Assembly: GCF_035046485.1 (NCBI RefSeq)
Contig: NC_085137.1
Span: 11,548,252 to 11,612,251 of the forward strand
From: Aedes albopictus
Taxonomy: Eukaryota > Arthropoda > Insecta > Diptera > Culicidae
Direction of reading: 5' to 3'
DNA length: 64,000 bases
Shown here piece by piece: positions 34,580 through 46,270 of this stretch. The notes beneath the pieces are model-generated. The model did not search any database and was not told the DNA's origin. It worked only from the letters and a program-made list of their open reading frames with translations. The translations under genes and the position numbers were made by a program. How positions within the stretch are numbered: the stretch's first letter is position 1; each line of letters starts with the position of its first letter.

Positions 34580-36540
34580 AGGGCAATCTTAAGGTAATCA
34601 ACAATCATACCTAGCTTCGAGCAAATACAAATATAAAAATTATAATTTTACAACATCAAACTGCGAGAAGTAGGTTCTGTGCTAATGCCACTAAGACAAA
34701 ACTGAGCGCAAATGTTACTCAGCATCCTTCAATCAGAACACCCATGGGTTCTGCAGATACATTTTCCATCATATTGATCCATCACAATTTGCAATCATCG
34801 AACAGGAACCGGAGTGAAATTTGATAATTACTCGCAGCTTTAGAGCTACCAACATGCAAAGGATGAGTAATCGTTCTCACGTCTGGTTGGGTCACTAACA
34901 ACACGTTGCTGCCTGCTGGTGGATATGTGACATTGGGTCTGCTTGATTTGCGTTCCCCATTCCTGTTCTCCGGTTGCAGCATCATCCATCGTCCTCTTGT
35001 TTAGAATCCACAAAAGAAACGGACTGCTGCACAAGCCGAATTTTGCCCCTAGCACTGCTGCGCTGCATAGCATTGCATTGAAGAGCCGGTTGCAATTGTG
35101 CCTGAGTGCAGTTACACATAGACATCGACGATGACAGTGGGATGTCAACGACGGCCGGCTTCGACGACGTAATGACAGATATCAATTGAATTCCTACTTC
35201 TTCCTTCTCCATCGCTCGTGAAGTTGTCACCAATTTTCGGGGTTGGAGGGGAAGAACTTTTAGCTTAGCGGCCGGTGACGAGATAGAATGCGCGCAATTT
35301 CCAATTCATGGGGTTCGTAGTGAGAGGCGGTACAAAATGCACAAGTTGTAGTAAATTGACATACCCTACGTACCTACTTCATCGAATAATGAGCATGTAA
35401 TAGGTACTATTAAACATATTTAATTATCTTGTCCCCATTAGAAAAGATTTACAAAAACGTTAAAACAAATTCTAGAATTTTGGTTAGACTCCATATCGTG
35501 AATTGTGCGTTTCAATCCACTAGTTCGCTGGGGTAGTCGGGAAGAGCGTTAGATAAACAAAACGAAGTAGAAGGTTCAAATCCCTATCATAACGAAGAGA
35601 ATTTTTTCACAATGGTATAAATTACTAGTACGAGTTTTTTTTTCGTCTTCCTAACTTCTTCCATTGCTGTGGTCAGTAGTAGTTGTCAGACAACATATTG
35701 CACAAAAGTGGTGTTCGGAAGGCAATCATTTCACCCCAACTTCCCCACAGACCCATGTGGTTTGCATTCAGTTGTTCTCCACATCATCAGATCCATCCAT
35801 CGACGAACGAAACCCACCAGCCGGTGACCGTGGTAGTCAAAGTGTCTGGACGGGAAAGGACGGTTTGTTTCTTTTTACAATTCTCGATGATAGGTGGTTA
35901 AAAAAACAGTTGCGGAGACGAACACTTCGTTATCTGCCTTCCCGGGAATGAATTGGTTGGTGGTTCGTTTGGGCATATAGGCCTAGTTCCTAGCTCATAT
36001 GCGCAGCTCATTGATTGGGACAGTTGACAGTTACAACCAACGCCAACGGCTAGACTGGATGGAGCTCATATTCTCGGCTGTGTGGAACAGGATGTATGAT
36101 GGGATGATTTTTTGTCAGTTCTCATCCTAAATAATAACAGCTTCACAACCGGTTGTCAGTCAATAGTGAGTTGTGCGATAACGATTCATTCTGAGGGTGG
36201 TGAAGACGCGGAGACAGACGGGTGACAGGAAGCCATGCAGAAGGATTTGAGATTATACTAAGCGAGTGGGTGAAGTTAGCTTCCAATGAATCATCACTAG
36301 ATGTACGTACATACTGTCCTAGATTGGAAAACCAATATCATTTCCTGTGTTATGGCGACCGTTTCACTGCAGATATGGCGACCGTACCTGGCAAGACGGT
36401 TTCCGTGGTCAGTATCTTTTCTGTTTAACAAGTTTCAAGTAATAACAAGAAAAAAACATTTGCGATACATTTTAAAAATAATATGGAAAAAGAATTTTAA
36501 CGAAAGTTAAGAATGATAACGAGAATGTTTTGTTAGAGGT
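34580..36540. other. Unrecognised DNA, no supported gene
   Basis: No repeat family and no domain-bearing frame. A weak tRNA-like segment (AGAGCGTTAGATAAAC…AGGTTCAAATCCC, 35540-35585) precedes a T6 run at 35602. It could be a SINE head relic but lacks the rest. Confidence 0.4.
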
Positions 36541-37460
36541 ATGTCGCCGGTAATATCTCCAAAAAATCCTTGCGAATCCCTTCAGAAATACCTCCAGAGA
36601 ATCCTAGGAATCCTTCTAGGAATTCCTCCAAAAAAACCTCTAGGAACTCCTCCAGAAATTTCCCCAGAGATTCCTTCGGAGATTTCTTTGGGAATTCCTC
36701 CAGAATTTCCCCTTGCAATTCCTAGAAAAAGTCCTCCAAAAATTTTTTCAGTAATTCCTTTTGGATTTCCTTCAGGAAATATTACAAATATTCTTTTTCG
36801 AATTCCTCCTGGAGGAATTGTGATAGAAGGTTCCTAGTCCAGGCATTCTCTAGGAATTTCTCCTGAGATTCTCCAGAAATTCCACCTGAGATTCCCCAGC
36901 AATTCCTTCTGGAATACCCCAGGAATTCTCCCTGGGATACCCCAGAAATTCCTAATGGATTTCCCCAGGAATTCCTCTAGGTATTCCTCGTGGTATGCCC
37001 CGGGAATCCCCCCTGGAATTCCTCCTGAATTCCCTCCTGAAGTTCCTCCAGAAATTAATTCCGGAATTCCCCAGGAATTTTTCCTTGAATTCCCCAGGAA
37101 TTCGTCCTGGAATTCCCCAGGAATTGTTCCTGGAATTCCCCAGGAATTTCTCCTGGAATTTCCCAGGAATTCCTCCAGGAATTTCCCAGAAATTCCTCCT
37201 GGAATTCCCCAGGAATTCCTCTTGGAATTCCCCAGGAATTCCTCTTGGAATTCCCCAGGAATTCCTGCTGGAATTCCCCAGGAATTCCTCCTGGAACTCC
37301 CCAGGAATTCCCCAGAAACTCCTCCTGGAATTTCCCAGAAATTCCTCCTGGAATTCCCCAGGAATTCATCCTGGAATTCCTCCAGGAATTTCTACTGAAT
37401 TTACTCTTGGAATTTCTCCTAAAGTTCCTCCTGGAATTCCTCATGGAATTTGGAAGAGGA
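36541..37460. repeat. 23-bp EcoRI-site satellite, left block, pyrimidine-rich polarity
   Basis: Starts diverged (36541-36950) and becomes more regular towards 37055-37400, where units read GGAATTCCCCAGGAATTCC with TCC between. The plus strand carries CCTCCTGGAATTCC wording. The polarity reverses near 37440-37480. The frames here (147 and 194 codons on opposite strands) are by-products of the repeat. Confidence 0.9.
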
Positions 37461-39010
37461 ATGCCTGGGTAATTCCAAGAAGAATTTCTGGGGAATTCCA
37501 ACACGAATTTTTGGGGAATTTCAAGAAGATTTCCTGGAGAATTCCAAGAGGAGGTCCTGGGGACATCCAAGAGGAAATCCAGGAAAATTCCAGGAGGAAT
37601 TCCTGGGGAGTTCTTGAAGGAATTGCCAGGGAACTCCATGAGGAATTTCAGGACGAATTTCAGGAAGTATTTCTGGAAGAATTTCAGGATGAATTGCAGG
37701 AAGAAATTTTAGGAGGAATTCCAGGAGGAATTCCTGGAGGAATTCCAAAAGGAATTCCTGGAGGAATTCCAGGAGGAAATCCAGGAGAAATCCCAAGAGC
37801 AATTCCAGGAGGAATTTCAGAAGAAATTCCAGGAGGAATTCCAAAAGGAAAATCCAAAAGGAATTCTAGGAGGAATTCCAGGACAAATTCCATGAGGAAT
37901 TCCAGGAGGAACTTTAGGAGAAATTCCAAGAGGAACTTTAGGAGAAATTCCAGGAGGAAATTCAGGAGGAATTCCTGGAGGAAATTCAGGAGGAATTCCT
38001 GGAGGAATTCCAGGATGAATTCCTGGAGGAATTCCAGGATGAATTCCTGGGGAATTCCAGGAGGAATTCCTGGGGAATTCCAGGAGGAATTCCTGGGGAA
38101 TTCCAGGAGGAATTCCTGGGGAAATCCAGGAGGAATTCCTGGGGAATTCCAGGAGGAATTCCTGGGGAATTCCAGGAGGAATTCCTGGGGAATTCCAGGA
38201 GGAATTCCTGGGGAATTCCAGGAGGAATTCCTGGAGAATTCCAGGGGGAATTCCTGGGAAATTCCAGGAGGAATTCCTGGGGAATTCCAGGAGGAATTCC
38301 TGAGGAATTCCAGGAGGAATTCCTGGGGAATTCCAGGAGGAATTCCTGGGGAATTCCAGGAGGAATTCCTGGGGAATTCCAGGAGGAATTCCTGGGGAAT
38401 TCCAGGAGGAATTCCTGGGGAATTCGAAGAGGAATTTCTGGGGAATTCCAGGAGGAATTCCTGGGGAATTCCAGAAGGAATTATTGGAGAGTTTCAGGAG
38501 GAATTCCTGAGAAATTCCAGGAGGAATTCCTGGGAAATTCCAGGAGGAATTCTTGGGAAATTCAAGGAGGAATTCCTGAGGAATTCCAGGAGGAACTCCT
38601 GAGGAATTCCAGGAGAAATTCCTGAGAAATTCCAGGAGGAATTCCGGAGTAATTCCAGGAGGAATTCCGGAGGAATTCCAGGAGGAATTCCGGAGGAATT
38701 CCAGGAGGAATTCCGGAGGTATTCCAGGAGGAATTCCGGAGGTATTCCAGGAGGAATTTCGGAGGTATTCCAGGAGGAATTCCTGAGGAATTCCAGGAGG
38801 AATTCCTGAGGACTTCCAGGAGGAATTCCTGACGACTTCCAGGAGGAATTCCTGAGGACTTCCAGGAGGAATTCCTGAAGAATTCCAGGAGGGATTTCTG
38901 AGGAATTCCAGGAGGAACTCCTGAGGAATTCCAGGAGGAATTCCTGAGGAATTCCTGAGGAACTCCAGGAGGAATTCCTGAGGAATTCCAGGAGGAATTC
39001 CTGAGGAAAT
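37461..39010. repeat. 23-bp satellite, second block, purine-rich polarity
   Basis: Diverged at 37460-38040, then regular GGAATTCCAGGA + GGAATTCCTGG units at 38040-38420. After 38580 a subvariant with CTGAGGAATTCC, CCGGAGGAATTCC and CCGGAGGTATTCC takes over. Very high density of GAATTC. Both strands are open over more than 1 kb (535 codons at 36995-38602 +, 410 codons at 37817-39049 -). Confidence 0.95.
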
Positions 39011-39622
39011 GTTACGGGTATTTTCGGCTTTCAGTCTTCGCGTAATCATAAACGGATTTATGCTCTACACCTGACGTTTCGGCTACATGTATTGAGCCTT
39101 TTTCGAAGGATCTACAAATGAACAATTTAGTACAACATTTAACAACATAGTTTACAAAATCTTACAGATAATCACTCCGTTCAATCGTGAGTTATAATGT
39201 GTTGAACATAGTCGCACGTCATCCATTCACTATAACGAGATACAAGATTATATTCGGAAACCAGTTTGTGGAGGAGGTATATCGTCGCTCACGTGGTTGA
39301 GTTCGATCGTTGGCGCAATTTTTAAATCTACCGGTTCACTTATATTGGGTTTTGTTTTACCTCCTACACTTGTCGGTCACTTTCGCGCCAATTTCGGATT
39401 CTGTCTGTGTCTCGTTATGGAGATGGCTGCTATTGTGCGCCTATTCCACTGTTCGTCTGTGTGTAGTGTGTTGTATCGTTTTAACTGTGTGTAATACCCC
39501 GGCGTACGTGCCGCTTAGGTTATCGGTGTCGGTTCGCTTGTTGTTTATGATTACGCGAAGACTGAAAGCCGAAAATACCCGTAACATAACCACAATCACA
39601 GTCGATCCCCATACATCGTAAC
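39011..39622. mobile_element. TIR element inserted in the satellite, 612 bp
   Basis: A 43-bp sequence at 39011-39053 (GTTACGGGTATTTTCGGCTT…) recurs exactly inverted at 39543-39585. The right copy is followed by 37 bp that ends in CATCGTAAC, so the outermost ends are GTTAC and GTAAC. AATTCCTGAGGAAAT flanks both sides (38996-39010 and 39623-39637). This could be a 15-bp target duplication or a shorter one plus repeat identity. The interior contains unique, non-satellite sequence with no transposase. Non-autonomous; superfamily unknown. Confidence 0.75.
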
Positions 39623-42030
39623 AATTCCTGAGGAAATCCAGGAGGAATTCCTGGGGAATTCCAGGAGGAATTCCTGGGGAATTCCAGGAGGAATTCATGG
39701 GGAATTCCAGGAGGAATTCCTGGGGAATTCCAGGAGGAATTCCTGGGGAATTCCAGGAGGAATTCCTGGGGAATTCCAGGAGGAATTCCTGGGGAATTCC
39801 AGGAGGAATTCCTGGGGAATTCCAGGAGGAATTCCTGGGGAATTCCAGGAGGAATTCCTGGGGAATTCCAGGAGGAATTCCTGGGGAATTCCAGGAGGAA
39901 TTCCTGGGGAATTCCAGGAGGAATTCCTGGGGAATTCCAGGAGGAATTCCTGGGGAATTCCAGGAGGAATTCCTGGGGAATTCCAGGAGGAATTCCTGGG
40001 GAATTCCAGGAGGAATTCCTGGGGAATTCCAGGAGGAATTCCTGGGGAATTCCAGGAGGAATTCCTGGGGAATTCCAGGAGGAATTCCTGGGGAATTCCA
40101 GGAGGAATTCCTGGGGAATTCCAGGAGGAATTCCTGGGGAATTCCAGGAGGAATTCCTGGGGAATTCCAGGAGGAATTCCTGGGGAATTCCAGGAGGAAT
40201 TCCTGGGGAATTCCAGGAGGAATTCCTGGGGAATTCCAGGAGGAATTCCTGGGGAATTCCAGGAGGAATTCCTGGGGAATTCCAGATAGAATTCCTGGGG
40301 AATTCCAGGAGGAATTCCTGGGGAATTCCAGGAGGAATTCCTGGGGAATTCCAGGAGGAATTCCTGGGGAATTCCAGGAGGAATTCCTGGGGAATTCCAG
40401 GAGGAATTCCTGGGGAATTCCAGGAGGAATTCCTGGGGAATTCCAGGAGGAATTCCTGGGGAATTCCAGGAGGAATTCCTGGGGAATTCCAGGAGGAATT
40501 CCTGGGGAATTCCAGGAGGAATTCCTGGGGAATTCCAGGAACAATTCCTGGGGAATTCCAGGAGGAATTCCTGGGGAATTCCAGGAGGAATTCCTGGGGA
40601 ATTCCAGGAGGAATTCATGGGAAATTCCAGGAGGAATTCCTGGGGAATTCCAGGAGGAATTCCTGGGGAATTCCAGGAGGAATTCCTGGGGAATTCCAGG
40701 AGGAATTCCTGGGGAATTCCAGGAGGAATTCCTGGGGAATTCCAGGAGGAATTCCTGGGGAATTCCAGGAGGAATTCCTGGGGAATTCCAGGAGGAATTC
40801 CTGGGGAATTCCAGGAGGAATTCCTGGGGAAATTCCAGGAGGAATTCCTGGGGAATTCCAGGAGGAATTCCTGGGAAATTCCAGGAGGAATTCCTGGGGA
40901 ATTCCAGGAGGAATTCCTGGGGAATTCCAGGAGGAATTCCTGGGGGATTCCAGGAGGAATTCCTGGGGGATTCCAGGAGGAATTCCTGGGGGATTCCAGG
41001 AGGAATTCCTGGGGAATTCCAGGAGGAATTCCTGGGGGATTCCAGGAGGAATTCCTGGAGGATTCCAGGAGGAATTCCTGGGGAATTCCAGGAGGAACTC
41101 CTGGGGAATTCCAGGAGGAATTCCTGGGGAATTCCAGGAGGAATTCCTGGGGAATTCCTGGGGAATTCCAGGAGGAATTCTTGGGGGATTCCAGGAGGAA
41201 TTCCTGGGGAATTTCAGGAGGAATCCCTGGGGAATTTCAGAAGGAATCCCTGGGGAATTTCAGAAGGAATTCCTGGGGAATTTCAGAAGGAATTCCTGGG
41301 GAATTCCAGGAGGAATTCCTGGGGAATTCCAGGAGGAATTCCTGGGGAATTCCAGGAGGAATTCCTGGGGAATTCCAGGAGGAATTCCTGGGGAATTCCA
41401 GGAGGAATTCCTGGGGAATTCCTGGGGAATTCCTGGGGAATTCCAGGAGGAATTCCTGGGGAATTCCAGGAGGAATTCCTGGGGAATTCCAGGAGGAATT
41501 CCTGGGGAATTCCAGGAGGAATTCCTGGGGAATTCCAGGAGGAATTCCTGGGGAATTCCAGGAGGAATTCCTGGGGAATTCCAGGAGGAATTCCTGGGGA
41601 ATTCCAGGAGGAATTCCTGGGGAATTTCAGGAGGAATTCCTGGGGAATTTCAGGAGGAATCCCTGGGGAATTTCAGAAGGAATTCCTGGGGAATTCCAGG
41701 AGGAATTCCTGGGGAATTCCAGGAGGAATTCCTGGGGAATTCCAGGAGGAATTCCTGGGGAATTCCAGGAGGAATTCCTGGGGAATTCCAGGAGGAATTC
41801 CTGGGGAATTCCAGGAGGAATTCCTGGGGAATTCCAGGAGGAATTCCTGGGGAATTCCAGGAGGAATTCCTGGGGAATTCCAGGAGGAATTCCTGGGGAA
41901 TTCCAGGAGGAATTCCTGGGGAATTCCAGGAGGAATTCCTGGGGAATTCCGGGAGGAATTCCTGGGGAATTCCAGGAGGAATTCCTGTGGAATTCCAGGA
42001 GGAATTCCTGGGGAATTCCAGGAGGAATTC
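39623..42030. repeat. 23-bp satellite, homogeneous core, purine-rich polarity
   Basis: About 2.4 kb of nearly identical units made of GGAATTCCAGGA (12 bp) plus GGAATTCCTGG (11 bp), roughly 105 units. Between 39700 and 40930 almost every unit matches; exceptions include CCAGATAGAATTCC (40283), CCAGGAACAATTCC (40537) and CATGGG (39693, 40615). At 40940-41060 a GGGGGATTCC variant clusters. At 41210-41290 and again at 41646-41700 a TTTCAGAAGGAATCCC variant recurs, and half-unit deletions occur near 41155 and 41420. Because 23 is not a multiple of 3 and the unit lacks stops, all frames stay open; the 860-codon frame at 39697-42279 is a product of this. Confidence 0.98.
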
Positions 42031-43860
42031 CTCCTGGAATTTCTCCTGGAATTCCTCCTGGAATTACCCGAGAATTCCTCCTGGAATTACCCGGTAATTC
42101 TTCCTAGAATTCTCCGGGAATTCTTCTTGGAATTCCCCGGGAATTCTTCCTGGAATTCACCGGGAATTCTTCCTGGAATTCACCGGGAATTCTTCCTGGA
42201 ATTCACCGGGAATTCTTCCTGGAATTCCCCAGGAATTCCTCCTGGAATTCCCCAGGAATTCCTCCTGGAATTCCCCTAGGAATTCCTCCTGGAATTCCCC
42301 TAGGAATTCCTCTTGGAATTCCCCCAGGAATTCCTCTTGGAATTCCCCAGGAATTCCTCTTGTAATTCCCCCAGGAATTCCTCTTGGAATTCCCCCAGGT
42401 ATTCCTCTTGGAATTCCCCCAGGAATTCCTCTTGGAATTCCCCCAGGAATTCCTCTTGGAATTCCCCCAGGAATTCCTCTTGGAATTCCCCCAGGAATTC
42501 CTCTTGGAATTCCCCCAGGAATTCCTCTTGGAATTCCCCCAGGAATTCCTCTTGGAATTCCGCCAGGAATTCCTCTTGGAATTCCGCCAGGAATTCCTCT
42601 TGGAATTCCGCCAGGAATTCCTCTTGGAATTCCGCCAGGAATTCGTCTTGAAATTCCCCCAGGAATTCCTCTTGGAATTCCCCAGGAATTCCTCTTGGAA
42701 TTCCCCAGGAATTGCTCTTGGAGTTCCCCAGGAATTCCTCTTGGAATTCCCCAGGAATTGCTCTTGGAGTTCCCCAGGAATTCCTCTTGGAATTCCCCAG
42801 AAATTCCTCTTGGAATTCCCCAGGAATTTCTCTTGGAATTCCCCAGGAATTCCTCTTGGAATTCCCCAGGAATTCCTCTTGGAATTCCCCAGGAATTCCT
42901 CTTGGAATTCCCCAGGAATTCCTCTTGGAATTCCCCAGGAATTCCTCTTGGAATTCCCCAGGAATTCCTCTTGGAATTCCCCAGGAATTCCTCTTGGAAT
43001 TCCCCAGGAATTCCTCTTGGAATTCCCCAGGAATTCCTCTTGGAATTCCCCAGGAATTCCTCTTGGAATTCCCCAGGAATTCCTCTTGGAATTCCCCAGG
43101 AATTCCTCTTGGAATTCCCCAGGAATTCCTCTTGGAATTCCCCAGGAATTCCTTTTGGAATTCCCCAGGAATTCCTCTTGGAATTCCCCAGGAATTCCTC
43201 TTGGAATTCCCCAGGAATTCCTCTTGGAATTCCCCAGGAATTCCTCTTGGAATTCCCCAGGAATTCCTCTTGGAATTCCCCAGGAATTCCTCTTGGAATT
43301 CCCCAGGAATTCCTCTTGGAATTCCCCAGGAATTCCTCTTGGAATTCCCCAGGAATTCCTCTTGGAATTCCCCAGGAATTCCTCTTGGAATTCCCCAGGA
43401 ATTCCTTTTGGAATTCCCCAGGAATTCCTCTTGGAATTCCCCAGGAATTCCTCTTGGAATTCCCCAGGAATTCCTCTTGAAATTCCCCTGGAATTTCTCT
43501 TGGAATTCCCCAGGAATTCCTCTTGGAATTCCCCAGGAATTCCTCTTGGAATTCCCCAGGAATTCCTCTTGGAATTCCCTAGGAATTCCTCTTGGAATTC
43601 CCTAGGAATTCCTCTTGGAATTCCCTAGGAATTCCTCTTGGAATTCCCTAGGAATTCCTCTTGGAATTCCCTAGGAATTCCTCTTGGAATTCCCCAGGAA
43701 TTCCTCTTGAAATTCCCCAGGAATTCCTCTTGAAATTCCCCAGGAATTCCTCTTGAAATTCCCCAGGAATTCCTCTTGGAATTCCTCTTGGAATTCCCCA
43801 GGAATTCCTCTTGGAATTCCCCAGGAATTCCTCTTGGAATTCCCCAGGAATCGTTGGAAT
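42031..43860. repeat. 23/24-bp satellite, right block, pyrimidine-rich polarity, CTCTT subvariant
   Basis: The polarity inverts at about 42020-42040 (AATTCCTCCTGGAATTTCTCC). 42100-42230 has a CACCGGGAATTCTTCC variant. 42367-42670 uses a 24-bp unit with five C (GGAATTCCCCCAGG plus AATTCCTCTT), including four CCGCC variants at about 42557-42640. 42670-43570 returns to a very homogeneous 23-bp unit with CTCTT. 43575-43685 has a CCCTAGG variant and 43700-43770 a CTTGAAATTCC variant. The 414-, 297- and 261-codon frames are by-products. Confidence 0.97.
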
Positions 43861-44190
43861 CGTTGGAATCATTGGAAAAAACAAACTCTGACAGAAATCT
43901 GGAGGAGTTATTTGAGGACTCTCTGAAGCAATCACATGAGGAGTTGCTTGAAAAATAATAGCAACTTTTATTGGAACAATCCCAACTGGATTCCCAGAAG
44001 TAATCCCAGGAGAAATCTATAAAGGCCCCTATCTCTTCTAAAAAAAACTCCAGGAGGAATCTCTGCATGAATTACAAGAGAAATCACAGATTACAAGAGA
44101 AATTCCAGCATGAACTCTTGGACAAGTAAGTATTCTCTGCAGAATTCTGAGATGAATTCCTGAACAAATTCCAAGGAGGATAGAATGTTT
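43861..44190. repeat. Satellite right edge, degenerate, purine-rich polarity
   Basis: A short GAATCGTTG triplication (43846-43870) marks the edge of the homogeneous block. Diverged purine-rich units follow (AAATCTGGAGGAGTTATTTG, CTCCAGGAGGAATCTCTGC) and fade by 44190. Confidence 0.75.
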
Positions 44191-46270
44191 TTAAACTAAC
44201 GCTTAACTTCTAGAATTGAAAAAACTTGACAGTGAATAGTTCCATTCTTTTCCATTTCTTAGATCAACTTTAACGGTGCGCTTCTTTACCCCGTTTGACA
44301 GCGTTCTAGCATTGTACAGGACCATAACGGTCGCTGCTAGCTAAACGTGCTGTCGGTTGTTTAGAAGTGTGAAGTGTCCAGTGGGATGTTGATGAAACAG
44401 GAACGTCCATAGCTCCAGCGATCTACTGCCACAACTATTTTCAATTATCCTCGCTACTTTCTAATCTGGGAATAAAGGCTTTTAAAATCCAGCAGCTTCC
44501 TACTAACTCTAATGGTCCATTCTTCATAAACAACGATGCAGAAGACTCTCATCTGTACCGCCGCCATGCATAGAAAATGCTCTTATTCTAATCAACCATC
44601 GCCATACGTCTCCATAATATGGTGGACCAGTTAGTAGTACGACCATCACACCCAGGCTGCAGGACTTGCATTTAGAACGAAACTCATTGTTGTTCCCATC
44701 CATCGCATGCTTTTAGGGCACCGGCCAAAAGAGCGAACTTCCAGAAAGCGCAAAGACCAACTTCCAATTTGTGCATCGCATCGAAAAACCGCCGCAGGAT
44801 TGAATTTTAATACACCAAACTGTCACACATATTTCGCAGGAGATGCTTTCTCTCTCTCCTCTAGACCGCCCAGGGTCCACCATCGGGGTCCTTTGAAGTA
44901 TGCGGGCTGCTTTATGATGCGATATATTGTGTTGCGCTTCTTCTTGTGTGACGTGTGGACTTGGCTGTGGGCGTTCGGCGCGCGTAGAACCACTTCAGCC
45001 ATGTCCTTAACCTCCTCCACCATCCTTCGTGCCGTGCAATATAGCCTTACACACATAAAATAAAATTTCATAACTACCCGTCGCGTCGCCTCGCGTCGTC
45101 GTCATCATAGTCGTGGCATCTTCTTCACAAGTGCGCTACAAAGTAGTTAAACGTGAAGCGAAGTAGCGTAGTAGGTACGAAGCTGCAGCACACTCTCTGA
45201 CACTATTATTGCGGAACCGTGCGGAAGACTGATAACATTTTACTGCCGGGATCTTTTTCCCGCCCGGTTGGTTGCCCGGGTTGTTGCTGTTGCCTAGGTA
45301 CGAAAGAGGAAGGGGGGTTTCTTACGCGAGGTGGTTCCACCTCGTTCACGGCTGGTACACTGACTGCCGGTGCCGCCTAACCCGGCTGGTTGCTTCCTTC
45401 CGGAATCCCACTTTCCGTTGCCCACTCGTTGCTCGTTCTGAGATGTATCCGACGTCATAACGGCATGTATATGGAGGTCCCAAATTCTTGTGCAGCTTGT
45501 TCAATATGGTAACATGCAGGGACTGAGATACTGAAACTTTTGTGGACCACTGACTTGGGGCGAGTTTTGTGCCAAACGGAAACTGACCGGCTTTCCGATA
45601 CGATTAGAGTGAACGGAATGCAGGTCGTTTGTTGTCACGTCATTTGTTCCTTATCAAATCAAACCAAAAATGAAGGCCCAAAATAATGTCTCCTAAAATT
45701 ATTTTCAAATTTCTTGAAAATGAAGATTGACAAAAGCTCCGCAAACATTAGGTAAAACCGCATTCCCATCACGTTTCCATTTTGAATCAATTAAACCTTT
45801 TCCTTTCTCGTTTCGAAATGGAAGGGTCAAGACGCTGACGTCGCCAATGATGCCGAAAGAAGATCTCAGCCGTTGTTCGCGGTGTTATTATCTGGCAGTC
45901 AGTGTTATTTGCCCTTTTCCTGCGTCCAACATACCCCTTCATCGCGAGGGTTGACGCTAATCCTTAACTTGCTGAGTGGGAAGAAGGTGTGAAGAAAATA
46001 ATAGCAAATTATTATCATTTATATGCTAATCTGCTATCATTATGCCGTCTTTTGGAGAGGCTATTATAGAGCATAAAAAAACGTCTCGGCGAAGGTTGAG
46101 TTTGAGTTGATCGGTTCAAAACGATTCAGGCCACCGCGTGTAATGTACTTTTAAGGATTCGAACCCCACATGCACGTGGCACTCCGTAATAAATGAACCA
46201 AATGCAATGAAGTATTGAGCGTTTATGACTTATATGACAAGCTTCAAAAAGTTTAACTAAACTTAAATTT
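44191..46270. other. Unrecognised, higher-complexity DNA
   Basis: No repeat family is seen. The frames of up to 118 codons (44707-45063 +) have no domain and overlap others on the opposite strand. It resembles the other unique blocks and may be host intergenic or intronic DNA. Confidence 0.4.

Noticed and set aside
35540..35605. tRNA-like segment with B-box and T-run
   Set aside because: Only weak A-box and no closing stems. Too little to call a gene or a full SINE.
36955..43628. Long ORFs of 147-860 codons on both strands
   Set aside because: They are translations of the 23/24-bp satellite. Frames overlap in all phases and on both strands, with periods of 23 or 8 residues set by the DNA unit. 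No domain, signal or splice context.
36541..44190. CRISPR-like array
   Set aside because: Repeats are directly adjacent with no unique spacers, and the context is eukaryotic.
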